From positions 86,596 to 150,595 of the forward strand of contig JBKBPR010000004.1 of assembly GCA_046293135.1 (NCBI GenBank): 64,000 nucleotides of DNA, read 5' to 3'. This DNA is from UBA2638 sp046293135 (GTDB taxonomy: Bacteria > Pseudomonadota > Alphaproteobacteria > Micavibrionales > Micavibrionaceae). The position numbers were made by a program, and so were the translations under genes. The notes beneath the pieces are model-generated. The model did no database searches, was not told the origin of the DNA, and worked only from the letters and a program-made list of their open reading frames with translations. Position 1 is the stretch's first letter; each line of letters opens with the position of its first letter. Of this stretch, positions 43,405 through 52,250 are shown piece by piece.

Positions 43405-44547
43405 CTAGCCCTGTGAATCGCGGGACTTGGCATAAATCGCAGAGAGCGGAGCAAGCTTAATATTTTTTTGTTGAAGTTGGCGTTGTAGCGCATTGATATG
43501 CTCGGCAGATTCAAGGTACGGCGGTAATACAATCACGGCAAATCCTCGGTTTTCGGCTAGCCTGATCGCAAGTTCGGCGGCTTGGGCAAAATCATTCTCC
43601 CAGCGCGGATCAGCAAAAAGAACATCGCCTTTAACATATGGTCTGCCCGCACGTTGCGCGAGATCATCAATATTGAGCGGGCTGGTGCTATGCATATCGA
43701 AAAATCCAAGCCCGCGATCAAAATTCTCACGCATCAGGGTGGTGATCGTGGCGCGGGCGCGGATAAAATTGCTATCGACAAAACCGGCTGTGCCGGCATA
43801 ACCAACCCAGCGCCCCATCGCCCAGCGAAAATTTTGCATATTTCTGTCCATGTCAAGCCGTGATAATATCCCCATCATACCGGGGTCTTGGAGCGGGAAG
43901 CGTGCATTTTCAAGCGGGATTTGTAACCAAAATTCACGCCCCTTTGCGCGGATTGATTTTTGCAACGTATCCGCATCATCGGCATAGGGCGAGGCGAGGA
44001 AGGTCACCGCAGCGGGAAGGGCATCATTCAACAGCGCGGCATTTTGTTTGGACAGCCCGAAATCCTGAATCGCAATGGCTATGATCGGGCGATTATCAGG
44101 ATTGGAAAACGGAGCTTTATAGGCTTCAAACGGGGTTTGATTGTCCTCTTTGCGAATAATCGGCAAAATCACGCCGCCCGCCGCCATTTCATAAAATCCG
44201 GCAATTGGTGCGCTGGCCAAGCTTTCGGCGCTGCTCTCTATCGGTTCGTCAAGGGAAGGTGGTTCGGCTTCATCCTGTGCCGCTTCGGGCAGCTCGCTTG
44301 TCGGGATGACTTCGGAAATCGAGATCGGCGTAGAGGCACTATCGGTTTCATGATCAAAGCTAGTACCATCACCATCACGAATGAGCGGGATGGATTGCGA
44401 CGCCAAACGGCTTTCATAGTACGGGATATCTGTGCCTTTCCCGAACAGGGCATAGCCGACCCCGCCCGCATAGACAAAAGCCACGGCCAAAGCCCCAATC
44501 AAGACAGATTGATAAGAGAGCGGCACAAATGATTTGATCAGCTTCAT
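43405..44547 (-). CDS. Divergent polysaccharide deacetylase family protein
   Basis: Membrane-anchored protein of the YibQ/DUF610 family. An N-terminal membrane helix at about residues 16-35 (VLIGALAVAFVYAGGVGYALF) is followed by a long acidic, disordered linker (DEAEPPSLDEPIESS), then the divergent deacetylase barrel: IAIAIQDFGLSKQNAALL, AVTFLASPYADDADTL, EFWLQIPLE, GYAGTAGFVDSN and GLGFFDMHSTSP. It is found after ctpA and envC-like genes in many proteobacteria and is thought to act in the envelope. Substrate unknown. Confidence 0.88.
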   Translation of the reverse strand: MKLIKSFVPLSYQSVLIGALAVAFVYAGGVGYALFGKGTDIPYYESRLASQSIPLIRDGDGTSFDHETDSASTPISISEVIPTSELPEAAQDEAEPPSLDEPIESSAESLASAPIAGFYEMAAGGVILPIIRKEDNQTPFEAYKAPFSNPDNRPIIAIAIQDFGLSKQNAALLNDALPAAVTFLASPYADDADTLQKSIRAKGREFWLQIPLENARFPLQDPGMMGILSRLDMDRNMQNFRWAMGRWVGYAGTAGFVDSNFIRARATITTLMRENFDRGLGFFDMHSTSPLNIDDLAQRAGRPYVKGDVLFADPRWENDFAQAAELAIRLAENRGFAVIVLPPYLESAEHINALQRQLQQKNIKLAPLSAIYAKSRDSQG

Positions 44548-44571
44548 GATCTATCCGTCTTAAGTTTGTGC

Positions 44572-46002
44572 TTATTCAGCTCCAGTTTCGGTTTCCAAGC
44601 TTTCGCTCTCGACCGTATTATTTGCGGGCGGGACAAACTCATCCATGGCCGAGCTTTTGTAAAGTGACAAGCCGCTCAAGAGGTCAATCGCGCGAAGAAG
44701 CTGATAATCAACAGGCTTTTCTTCTTCACCGTTTTTGCTCTCGGCTTTGTTGTCCTCATTCGTATTGTTATTGCGCCCTGCGGAATTGTCCTCACGGTCA
44801 CGGTCAAGCGCACCGCGCAGATTGGCTTCACCAAAACGGCGTGAGGCAATCGTCTCGATACGTGCTTGCTCAACGATAATGTCAGGCTCGATCCCTTTGG
44901 CCTGAATGGAGCGGCCAGACGGGGTGTAGTAGCGCGCCGTGGTCAAGCGGATTGCGCCATGGCCGGGCAGGGGGATCACGTTCTGTACCGAGCCTTTTCC
45001 GAAGGACTGTGTACCGAGGACAATCGCACGTTTGTGATCTTGCAATGCGCCCGCAACAATTTCAGAGGCAGACGCCGAACCGCCATTGATCAAAACGACC
45101 ATCGGCAGCCCATCGGCAATATCACCCGCCGTTGCATTGTCACGCTTTGTATCGCGCTCATCGCGCCCTCTGGTTGAAACAATCTCGCCCTTATCAAGGA
45201 ACGCATCGGTCACGGTAATCGCCTGATCGAGAAGGCCACCCGGATTGTTTCTAAGGTCAAGAACAAGCCCGATTAAACGATTGCCCAACTCTCTTTTGAT
45301 GTCATCTACGGCGCTTTTCACGCCCGCATCCGTATTCTGGTTAAAGGTCGTCACGCGGATATAGCCGATATTGCCCTGTTCGATATTGTGACGCACCGAG
45401 CGAATACGAATAACATCACGCGTTAGCGTGATCGTTAGCGGATCAATTTCAGATTCTCTGCGGATAATCAGCGTAATATCCGTGCCGACACGGCCGCGCA
45501 TTTTCTCAACAGCATCACTTAGTGTCATGTTCATCACAGGCTCGCCGTCAATCTCAACGATTAAATCACCGGCCTGAACACCGGCCTTATAAGCGGGCGT
45601 GTCATCAATCGGAGAAACAACCTTCACAAGGCCGTTCTCCATCGTGACTTCAATCCCCAGCCCACCGAACTCGCCTTTCGTGCGCACTTGCATCTCATCA
45701 AAACTTTCTTGATTGAGATAGGCCGAATGCGGATCAAGGCTGGTCAGCATGCCGTTGATAGCCTTTTCGATCAGATCCTTGTCCTCAACGTCATCGACAT
45801 ATTGTGCTCGTACGCGCTCAAACACATCACCGAACAGGTTGAGCTGTCTATAGGTCTGGTTGTAATCGGTTGGCGTTTCTTGGCTCGGCTGCGTTCCCGC
45901 GGTACGGCTTTCCTGAGCTATGGCTGCACCTGTGCCCGAAAGCAGCACGATTATCGCCAAGGCGCTCAAAACAAAAGAATTGCGGGAGTTTAAAAATGTC
46001 AT
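44572..46002 (-). CDS. ctpA: C-terminal processing protease, S41 family
   Basis: Periplasmic serine protease with signal peptide (residues 1-30, ending GAAIAQ). PDZ domain at about residues 100-175 (VSPIDDTPAYKAGVQAGDLIV), then the S41 core with LRNNPGGLLDQAI, catalytic Ser in INGGSASASEIVAGAL and Lys in TQSFGKGSVQ. The C-terminal tail is low-complexity (NNNTNEDNKAESKNGEEE). CtpA proteases trim envelope proteins and are often controlled by a lipoprotein partner, not seen here. 95 bases after the envC-like gene. Confidence 0.95.
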   Translation of the reverse strand: MTFLNSRNSFVLSALAIIVLLSGTGAAIAQESRTAGTQPSQETPTDYNQTYRQLNLFGDVFERVRAQYVDDVEDKDLIEKAINGMLTSLDPHSAYLNQESFDEMQVRTKGEFGGLGIEVTMENGLVKVVSPIDDTPAYKAGVQAGDLIVEIDGEPVMNMTLSDAVEKMRGRVGTDITLIIRRESEIDPLTITLTRDVIRIRSVRHNIEQGNIGYIRVTTFNQNTDAGVKSAVDDIKRELGNRLIGLVLDLRNNPGGLLDQAITVTDAFLDKGEIVSTRGRDERDTKRDNATAGDIADGLPMVVLINGGSASASEIVAGALQDHKRAIVLGTQSFGKGSVQNVIPLPGHGAIRLTTARYYTPSGRSIQAKGIEPDIIVEQARIETIASRRFGEANLRGALDRDREDNSAGRNNNTNEDNKAESKNGEEEKPVDYQLLRAIDLLSGLSLYKSSAMDEFVPPANNTVESESLETETGAE

Positions 46003-46096
46003 CTGATACGATCCTTATTTATCGTTATTATTTTTTTAGCGGCTTTTTGTTTTTACAAAATTGTTTTGACGCAGCCCTATACGCGAATACTCAGTC

Positions 46097-47383
46097 CTAG
46101 CCCAAATCGGCAAATTTTAAGGCGGGATTAACCGCCACACCATTTAAACGCAGTTCATAATATAATGTTGGTTTGCCGTTATTGGTAGCACTTTTTAAAA
46201 CGCCGATCGGCTCGCCTGCATCGACGGTCTGACCGATACGGGTTTGGATTTTCTCTAATCCCGCAACGAGGCTGTGATAGCCGTTAGCATGCTCGATAAT
46301 CACCATGTTGTCATAGTTTCTGAAAGCGCCTGCAAAACGGATAACGCCCGCCATTGGTGCAAGGACAACGCCGCTTGGCCGCCCCTCTATCCTCACGCCT
46401 TCGCTTTTTGCGCCAAAGCGGTCGAGGTCGTTGTAATGTGTACGGATAACCCCTGAAACCGGAACAACCGCTGCCCCCGATGAGGGCGGAATGGCGGCTT
46501 GTGTAATGCTGCGCGGCGCTCTGTTTGTTGCGGCAGCAGATCCGCCGGCGCTTGCGGAAAGGCTTGCTTGCCGAGCGGTGCGTTCTTGCTGCTCTCTATT
46601 TTGCTGTTCGATACGCTGCATCAGGTCTTTGAGATTTTGCGCACTGCGCGTGATGCGCTCGATTTCAATTTCCTGCGCCTTGTAATCTTTGGTCATGTTC
46701 TGATAAAGCCGCTCCCGCTCTTTGCTCAAATCGGAGAGCGATGCATATTGCTTGCTAAGCTCCTCTTTACGCTCCAGCGCAGCCTTGCGCTGGGTTTCGA
46801 GTGTTTGCGCAATTTCGGCCTGACGCTGTAAATCCTGCCGTAAGTTTTGCGCACGCATATCAATCTGCGGAATGATATCGCTGAGCAGCATAACACTTTG
46901 CGCTGTTTTCAACGGGGCTTCAGGTTTCATGATAATGGCTTGCGGTGGAATGCGGCGAATACGCTCCATCGCCATAATCAGCCGCGCAATCGAAGCGCGA
47001 TCAGTCTCTAACCGCTCTTCCAAAATGACTTGCTCTTCGCTCAGCTCGTCGATCTGGGTTTCAATGCGCTGTAGCGCGCCTTCTTGCGCCTGCGCTGAGC
47101 GCCCCGCCTCAACCAGCTTGGCACGGATACCGTCCATTTCGGCGCTTACGCTGTCCATGCGTGATTGCAGTTCCTGCTTTTTCTGCTCCTCATCGGCGAG
47201 GCGTTGTTGATAGGTCTCAAGGCTGATGTCCTTTGACGGCGGAACAGGCGGCGCGGATTGCGCATAAGCTTTTGGAATGCCCAATGGGTTTATCTCAGCG
47301 CTCACAAAACCCAAACAGGCCGAGCCCAAACAGGCCGTAAGGGTAAAAAAGAATATTGCTTCAGGGAAAAATAATCGTTTCAT
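46097..47383 (-). CDS. EnvC-like murein hydrolase activator (degenerate LytM domain)
   Basis: Exported protein with an N-terminal hydrophobic segment, a long coiled coil at about residues 50-270, and a C-terminal M23/LytM domain (GVVLAPMAGVIRFAGAF, VIIEHANGYHSLVAGL, PTLYYELRLNGVAVNP). The zinc His of active M23 enzymes in the final block is replaced (YYELR for HFELR), as in EnvC, which activates amidases instead of cutting peptidoglycan. The start ATG overlaps the rlmH stop by four bases; 29 further upstream codons are rejected for that reason. Confidence 0.9.
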   Translation of the reverse strand: MKRLFFPEAIFFFTLTACLGSACLGFVSAEINPLGIPKAYAQSAPPVPPSKDISLETYQQRLADEEQKKQELQSRMDSVSAEMDGIRAKLVEAGRSAQAQEGALQRIETQIDELSEEQVILEERLETDRASIARLIMAMERIRRIPPQAIIMKPEAPLKTAQSVMLLSDIIPQIDMRAQNLRQDLQRQAEIAQTLETQRKAALERKEELSKQYASLSDLSKERERLYQNMTKDYKAQEIEIERITRSAQNLKDLMQRIEQQNREQQERTARQASLSASAGGSAAATNRAPRSITQAAIPPSSGAAVVPVSGVIRTHYNDLDRFGAKSEGVRIEGRPSGVVLAPMAGVIRFAGAFRNYDNMVIIEHANGYHSLVAGLEKIQTRIGQTVDAGEPIGVLKSATNNGKPTLYYELRLNGVAVNPALKFADLG

Positions 47384-47853
47384 TCGCGGTGATACGGGTG
47401 TCCGGCCAAGATTTGTTGCGCTCTGTAAATTTGTTCCAGAACCATAACACGAACCAGAATATGAGGCCATGTCTGTTGACCGAAACTCAACAACAAATCG
47501 CAGCTTTTTTTGACCTCATCGCTTAACCCGTCCGCCCCGCCGATCATCAGAATAAGGTGGTTTTGTCCGCTATTCTGCAAGGCCTGAAGCCGCGCTGAAA
47601 ATTCCAGTGATTTGAGGCTTTTGCCCTTTTCATCAAGCGCAATCACAAAAGAATTTCCGGCATTTCGTGATGCGTTAAGCCGCTCTAAAATCCGTTTGTT
47701 TTCATCCTCGCGCATTTGCGCCGATTGCTTGTGCTTGCTCTCGATTTCATGGATTTTCAACGGCCAGTGCAGCCGTTTGGCATAGTCCTGAATAATCGGC
47801 TCATAAGCGGAGGAGGCCGATTTTCCAACGGCAATAATTTCGATGGCTTTCAT
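47380..47853 (-). CDS. rlmH: 23S rRNA pseudouridine-1915 methyltransferase RlmH
   Basis: SPOUT-family enzyme that methylates pseudouridine 1915 of 23S rRNA using SAM. 157 aa. Family blocks: IEIIAVGKS at the N-terminus, FVIALDEKGKSLKSLEF, HLILMIGGADGL with the SAM knot, and LSFGQQTWPHILVRVMVLEQIYRAQQIL at the end (given here in two parts: LSFGQQTWPH and LVRVMVLEQIYRAQQI). Coupled to envC downstream by ATGA overlap. Confidence 0.95.
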   Translation of the reverse strand: MKAIEIIAVGKSASSAYEPIIQDYAKRLHWPLKIHEIESKHKQSAQMREDENKRILERLNASRNAGNSFVIALDEKGKSLKSLEFSARLQALQNSGQNHLILMIGGADGLSDEVKKSCDLLLSFGQQTWPHILVRVMVLEQIYRAQQILAGHPYHRE

Positions 47854-47932
47854 CGGGAAATGTTAGAGGGAAATGCAAGGGCAATCAATACAGCGCTGCT
47901 TGATTATGCGCACCCATCTTTATATCGACAGG

Positions 47933-48331
47933 TTAAAGGGCAGCGTTCTGACTCTTATCACCGCTGATAATGTCAAAGGGCTGATAGGTGCACCACATTT
48001 TTTCGATATTATAAAACTCGCGCACTTCAGGGCGGAAGATGTGAACGATTACATCACCGGCATCAATCGCCACCCAATCGGCTTGCCCCAGCCCTTCGAT
48101 CTTGACGTTTTTAACGCCGTATTGGCTGAGCTTGTCTTTGAGCTTTTCAGCCAGAGCGCTGACATGTCTGGATGATGTTCCGGATGCGACAATCATATAA
48201 TCGGCGATGCCGCTTTGTTCATTCAGGGAGATAGATACGATATGCTCGGCCTTATCTGCGTCTAATGACTGCTCGATAATGGTTTTGAGCGCTTGCGGGT
48301 CAAGGCGATCCACGGTTTCGATTTTATGAAT
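47933..48331 (-). CDS. rsfS: Ribosome silencing factor RsfS
   Basis: Binds L14 and blocks 50S-30S joining when nutrients are short. Core: EHIVSISLNEQSGIADYMIVASG, split as EHIVSISLNEQ and SGIADYMIVASG, then SSRHVSALAEKL, ADWVAIDAGDVIVHIF and YNIEKMW. The first standard start in frame is GTG at 48313, but a perfect site aaaggag (48341-48347) stands 9 bases before an in-frame ATT at 48331, while GTG is nearly 30 bases from any site. I therefore place the start at ATT, as known for infC-type starts; GTG is the alternative. Confidence 0.88.
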   Translation of the reverse strand: MHKIETVDRLDPQALKTIIEQSLDADKAEHIVSISLNEQSGIADYMIVASGTSSRHVSALAEKLKDKLSQYGVKNVKIEGLGQADWVAIDAGDVIVHIFRPEVREFYNIEKMWCTYQPFDIISGDKSQNAAL

Positions 48332-48594
48332 GGCTTCGGTCTCCTTTCATCGTTTTACTGAAATAAAAGTAACGCAAAAACACTCCCACGCAAGAGGGCG
48401 AGAAAGAAAATTGATTCGGTTGTTGTGGAATATTATGAGCAGGGCTATGCAAGATGGTGGCGCTTTCCGTCATCAAGCAGGCCTCCGTTCCGTTCTGTAT
48501 AAAAAGCATTCAAAGCTCATACCTTCATTATACTATTAACGGCGCGGCTTTGGCAAATCCCGATAAAAACCCTGTGTAAATTTGTGCACAATTT

Positions 48595-49200
48595 CTATGC
48601 TTGAGCAGTTTTAGAGCTTTTAGGATTCGGAGTGACCTTCGTGCTTTTGGCACTGCGCAGCTCGGTTGAGGAGATATTCACCATCTTCTTTTGCATCATC
48701 CAATAGGTTGTTCCGGCCTGTAGCGGATATTTCGCAGCCTTCTCGATCACAACGTGTTTTTGCTTTGTGTAGAGACGCAAAGGGCAGCGCCGAATGAGCG
48801 AGGTCGCGGGGTTGCGCGTCAGGTGGACGGTCGGGATAATCGCCAGTAATTCATGCCAGTAATTCCAGGTATGAAAGCTTAGCGCCGTATCCATGCCGCT
48901 GATCCAGATAAATTCAGAGCGTGGATGAATTTTTTGCAGCCGCTGAACCGTGTGATAGGTGATATTCGTGCCCAATTCGCGTTCGATATCGGAAATAACG
49001 ATTTGCGGGTGATGTGCAATTTTTTCACAAAGCGCCAGCCGTTCATCCATTTCGGCGGGCTGTTCGGTTTTTAGCGGGTTTTGCGGGGTAACAAGCCACC
49101 AGATCGCATCAAGCTTCAACCCCTTGAGCGCCGCCAGTGATATATGCAAATGTCCTTGATGCGGCGGATTAAACGAACCACCGAGCAAGCCGATTCGCAT
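48595..49200 (-). CDS. nadD: Nicotinate-nucleotide adenylyltransferase
   Basis: Forms nicotinate adenine dinucleotide from NaMN and ATP in NAD synthesis. The nucleotidyl-transferase motif is IGLLGGSFNPPHQGHLHIS, with the ISSTELR block near the end and WISGMDTALSFHTWNYW in the middle. The ATG at 49200 gives MRIGLLGGSFN; the frame is open upstream to 49359 with no other ATG, and related alphaproteobacterial proteins have 10-25 extra residues, so the true start may be a GTG or TTG further upstream. It follows atpF and precedes rsfS. Confidence 0.9.
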   Translation of the reverse strand: MRIGLLGGSFNPPHQGHLHISLAALKGLKLDAIWWLVTPQNPLKTEQPAEMDERLALCEKIAHHPQIVISDIERELGTNITYHTVQRLQKIHPRSEFIWISGMDTALSFHTWNYWHELLAIIPTVHLTRNPATSLIRRCPLRLYTKQKHVVIEKAAKYPLQAGTTYWMMQKKMVNISSTELRSAKSTKVTPNPKSSKTAQA

Positions 49201-49369
49201 GTTGTGCCATTTGTGGGTGTCGTGAAGGCCGGGCTTTGAAAAAACGCTCAAGGGCGGGGTGTCCCATGTCAAAGAATATAGATGGTCGTTATTAAAGCAG
49301 TTCAGAGCGCGGCTTAAATTATTTTCACAAAAGCCTAATTGCGACGCCGTTACAGCCAAGTTCTATATC

Positions 49370-49861
49370 TTACTGCAAATTTTTTCCAACCGCACCCATA
49401 GATTGCTCAATCAAAGCGCTTTGCGTTTTGTTATCCATTTTCTCGGCAATAATTTGCGTGGTCGCTTGAATGGAAAGATTGGTCGCATATTCGCGAATTT
49501 GCTGCATCGCTTGCTCTTCCATCTGCTTCAGGCGGTCTTTGAACTGGCTTTCGCGGCGCTGCAAAGTTTCGTTCAACTGCTTTTCAGCGTTTTTACGAAT
49601 GTCCAGAGCGCCTTGCTCGGCTTTAGCGATAATGGATTCGGCTTCGCTTTCGGCATCGCGCTGCTTGCGCTGATATTGTGCGAGCAACTCCTGCGCTTCG
49701 ATGCGCAGGCTTTCGGCTTCCTGAAGCTGGGTTTTGATGGTTTCAATACGACCATCAAGAATACGTAAGAATGCGGGTTTGCCGTATTTCCAAAGGATGT
49801 AACAGAAAATCGCAAAGGAAAAAACGAGCCAGATATTTTCATCTTTTAAAAATTCAATCAC
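49370..49861 (-). CDS. atpF: ATP synthase Fo subunit b
   Basis: Peripheral stalk subunit, 163 aa: N-terminal membrane helix (IWLVFSFAIFCYILWKYGKPAFL) given in parts as IWLVFSFAIFCYILW and KYGKPAFLRIL, then a long charged coiled coil (EAESLRIEAQELLAQYQRK) and a C-terminal part that binds delta. Last of the Fo genes, 46 bases after the b' gene; alphaproteobacteria carry both b and b'. Confidence 0.95.
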   Translation of the reverse strand: MIEFLKDENIWLVFSFAIFCYILWKYGKPAFLRILDGRIETIKTQLQEAESLRIEAQELLAQYQRKQRDAESEAESIIAKAEQGALDIRKNAEKQLNETLQRRESQFKDRLKQMEEQAMQQIREYATNLSIQATTQIIAEKMDNKTQSALIEQSMGAVGKNLQ

Positions 49862-49907
49862 GGTGTTTCCTCGGTTTTTTGTCTTTATCAGTTACAAAAT
49901 CAAACGT

Positions 49908-50633
49908 TTATGCTGCCTTTTTGGCTTTGCTATTCAAATCCTGAATGAAAGCTTTGGCGGAATTGGCGTCCATCTGGATACCGGTAATTTTCTTAACCGC
50001 AGCGGATGAAATCTCGGCCGCAATAGCATCCATTTCTTTCATTGCTTCATTGCGGGTTTTATCAAGACGCGCTTCGGATAATTCCATTTCCTTGGCAAGG
50101 CGCACTCTCAAATCATTATGCTGTTTTTCGGATTTCGCTTTAATGTCTTCTTCAACGTCACGGAACAAAGTCGAAGCCTTAGCACGTGCGTGTTCCAGAG
50201 ATTTCTGGTAAGACGCATAGACCTCTTCCGCATCGGATTTTAGCTTGTGCGCCATGTCCAATTCGCCTTGAACATGCTCGTTTCTATTTTCCAGCGTTGA
50301 GGAAATCGCAGGCAGGATATTGCGCGCAAACATGAAATACAGCACAGCAAATGTGAGCAGTAGCCAAAACGCCTGACTGGCGAACCATGTTGGGTCAAGC
50401 TGGGGGAGGCCGGGCGCACTGGCCTGATGATAATCGCTCTGTGCTAAAGCTGCAGCGTCGCTATCTTCCGCGGCAAATACGCCGGAAATGCTTTCTGAGA
50501 TGTTTTCAATCTCTGTTTCAATAAGCTGAAGCACAGAACCATCTTCTTGAGATTCTACAGCATAAGCCGCTCCGCCTGATAAAATCAGGCTGAGCGTAGC
50601 AATTACCAATAGGGCGTTAAGCGCGTGTTTCAT
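49908..50633 (-). CDS. ATP synthase Fo subunit b' with long N-terminal extension
   Basis: Second stalk subunit (b'). The recognisable part starts near residue 80: LPQLDPTWFASQAFWLLLTF and YFMFARNILPAISSTLENR, followed by coiled coil. Before it are about 75 extra residues: a signal-like hydrophobic stretch (ALLVIATLSLILSGGAAYA) and an acidic segment (TEIENISESISGVFAAED). b' subunits of plants and some alphaproteobacteria have extended N-termini. The start ATG is directly before the stretch. It follows atpE by 27 bases. Confidence 0.92.
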   Translation of the reverse strand: MKHALNALLVIATLSLILSGGAAYAVESQEDGSVLQLIETEIENISESISGVFAAEDSDAAALAQSDYHQASAPGLPQLDPTWFASQAFWLLLTFAVLYFMFARNILPAISSTLENRNEHVQGELDMAHKLKSDAEEVYASYQKSLEHARAKASTLFRDVEEDIKAKSEKQHNDLRVRLAKEMELSEARLDKTRNEAMKEMDAIAAEISSAAVKKITGIQMDANSAKAFIQDLNSKAKKAA

Positions 50634-50660
50634 GTGAAACGTGTTATCCTAATTCGAGTT

Positions 50661-50885
50661 TTACAGGAACAGAATAACGAGAGAAACACCAAGTGCGAAA
50701 ATCGCAAGCGCTTCTGTCAATGCGAATGAAATGAAGAATTTCTTCTCAAGAATGTCAGACGCAGATGGGTTACGGCCAATCGCTTCGTTATATGAAGAGA
50801 AGATCAGGCCCAAGCCGATACCAACACCCAAAAGTGGCATAAGAGCGATAGCAGCTGCGATAAGCTTTGCGGATTCAACTTCCAT
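50661..50885 (-). CDS. atpE: ATP synthase Fo subunit c
   Basis: Ring subunit, 74 aa, two membrane helices joined by the polar loop NEAIGRNPSA. The proton-binding Glu is in FALTEALAIFALG on helix 2; the neighbouring residues do not show the Gln/Ser-Thr set of sodium-type rings. Ribosome site aggaaactacaATG. Standard alphaproteobacterial form. Confidence 0.97.
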   Translation of the reverse strand: MEVESAKLIAAAIALMPLLGVGIGLGLIFSSYNEAIGRNPSASDILEKKFFISFALTEALAIFALGVSLVILFL

Positions 50886-50960
50886 TGTAGTTTCCTTTTC
50901 TGTTTTGTTTACGTTTCAGGGTTAACCAAATATTCCACTGACCAGCACGTTTTTCCATTT

Positions 50961-51707
50961 TTAATGGTGCAGGTCAACGGTATCCTTTAAATAAATCGCA
51001 CTCAAAATTGCAAAAATATAGGCCTGCAACAATGATACGAGCAATTCCAGCGCATAAATCGCAACGTTAAAGAGCATCGGAACAACGCCGATGACAACGC
51101 CGCCAAGTCCCAAACCCAACACCATTGTGCTGAATCCGGCGAAGACTTTGAGCATCAGGTGTCCGGCGACCATATTTGCAAAAAGACGAACGGATAAAGT
51201 GATCGGGCGGATCAGGAATGATAAAAGCTCAATCGGCACGATAATAATGAGCAGCGGCAGCGGCACGCCTGAGGGCACAAATAGCGAGAGGAAGTGGCGG
51301 CCATGATTGATAATACCGAAAACCGTAACGGTCAGGAAGATCATCGCCGCGAGGATAAAGGTCACGACAATATGGCTGGTATAGGTGAAGGAGTAGGGGA
51401 TCAGCCCCAAAACATTCCCCATCAAAACGATCATAAAGATTGTAAAAATTAACGGGAAGTATTGACGACCCTTCGGGCCTGTGTTTTCGCGGATCATTCC
51501 GGCGATAAATTCATAGAGCAATTCTGCAGTGACCTGAAGGCGACCCGGAACCATTGCTTTTCTTTGTGTCGCCATCATCAGGAACGTAATCGACAGAACC
51601 GCGCCAATGGTCAGCCATAAGGAGGAATTTGTGAAAGAAAGATCAATTCCCGCAACTTCAAAGGGAATGATTGGTTTAATCACAAACTGATGAATTGGAT
51701 CAGCCAC
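50961..51707 (-). CDS. atpB: ATP synthase Fo subunit a
   Basis: Proton channel subunit. The start is GTG at 51707 (protein MADPIHQFVIKP, the usual alphaproteobacterial N-terminus) with ggag 8 bases before; an earlier TTG in frame is less likely. Membrane helices contain the essential Arg in LSVRLFANMVAGHLML and the C-terminal ELLVSLLQAYIFAILSAIYL. It stands between atpI and atpE. Confidence 0.96.
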   Translation of the reverse strand: MADPIHQFVIKPIIPFEVAGIDLSFTNSSLWLTIGAVLSITFLMMATQRKAMVPGRLQVTAELLYEFIAGMIRENTGPKGRQYFPLIFTIFMIVLMGNVLGLIPYSFTYTSHIVVTFILAAMIFLTVTVFGIINHGRHFLSLFVPSGVPLPLLIIIVPIELLSFLIRPITLSVRLFANMVAGHLMLKVFAGFSTMVLGLGLGGVVIGVVPMLFNVAIYALELLVSLLQAYIFAILSAIYLKDTVDLHH

Positions 51708-51863
51708 CCGTATTCTCCATCTCAAAATCAAACAATGAATGCGTCAATGCATTTTAAACCGTCACGGCGTATCTTTCAGATACACAAATATCCATGACTT
51801 GGGCGTTCTTGTAGCGTGTTTCGCACAGGGATGCAACCCGTTTTGTTACATTTTTATGCAACT

Positions 51864-52250
51864 TTACGCATCTTTATCGGCGCGCGTATCGCTATCGGTA
51901 TCGGATGATTTATTCACGGGTTTATTGCCGACCGCTGTGCCCATATTCTGGCTGATTCTATAGACATTATAAAACCCCGTACAAATCCCCAGAAAAAACA
52001 AAACCAGAATGAATAACGGCTTTGTGCCGAGCCAGTTATCCAGCCCGTAGCCGATCGCGGTGGGAATAAATATCGCCGCGACAAGCTCCACACCCGCCTG
52101 AATGCCCTGCTTGGCTTGAGTGTCGAGGTTTTCGGCTTCGCGCTTCTGGATTGAGGCTTCATCCTCTCCCCTCACTTTTTTAAGCTTTTCATCCAGCGCT
52201 TTTAAGGCGGGGTCGTTATTATCATGGCCATTATCATTGCTGATAGACAT
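51864..52250 (-). CDS. atpI: ATP synthase assembly protein AtpI
   Basis: Small membrane protein that helps c-ring assembly. 128 aa: a charged N-terminus (EKLKKVRGEDEASIQKRE), then two membrane helices (GVELVAAIFIPTAIGYGLDNW and PLFILVLFFLGICTGFYNVYR, each cited in part) with the AtpI/Fo pattern G-GYGLDNWLGT. A Gly-poor acidic tail follows. Its start overlaps the smc stop by one base (TAATG), an unusual join of chromosome-segregation and ATP synthase genes. Confidence 0.9.
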   Translation of the reverse strand: MSISNDNGHDNNDPALKALDEKLKKVRGEDEASIQKREAENLDTQAKQGIQAGVELVAAIFIPTAIGYGLDNWLGTKPLFILVLFFLGICTGFYNVYRISQNMGTAVGNKPVNKSSDTDSDTRADKDA

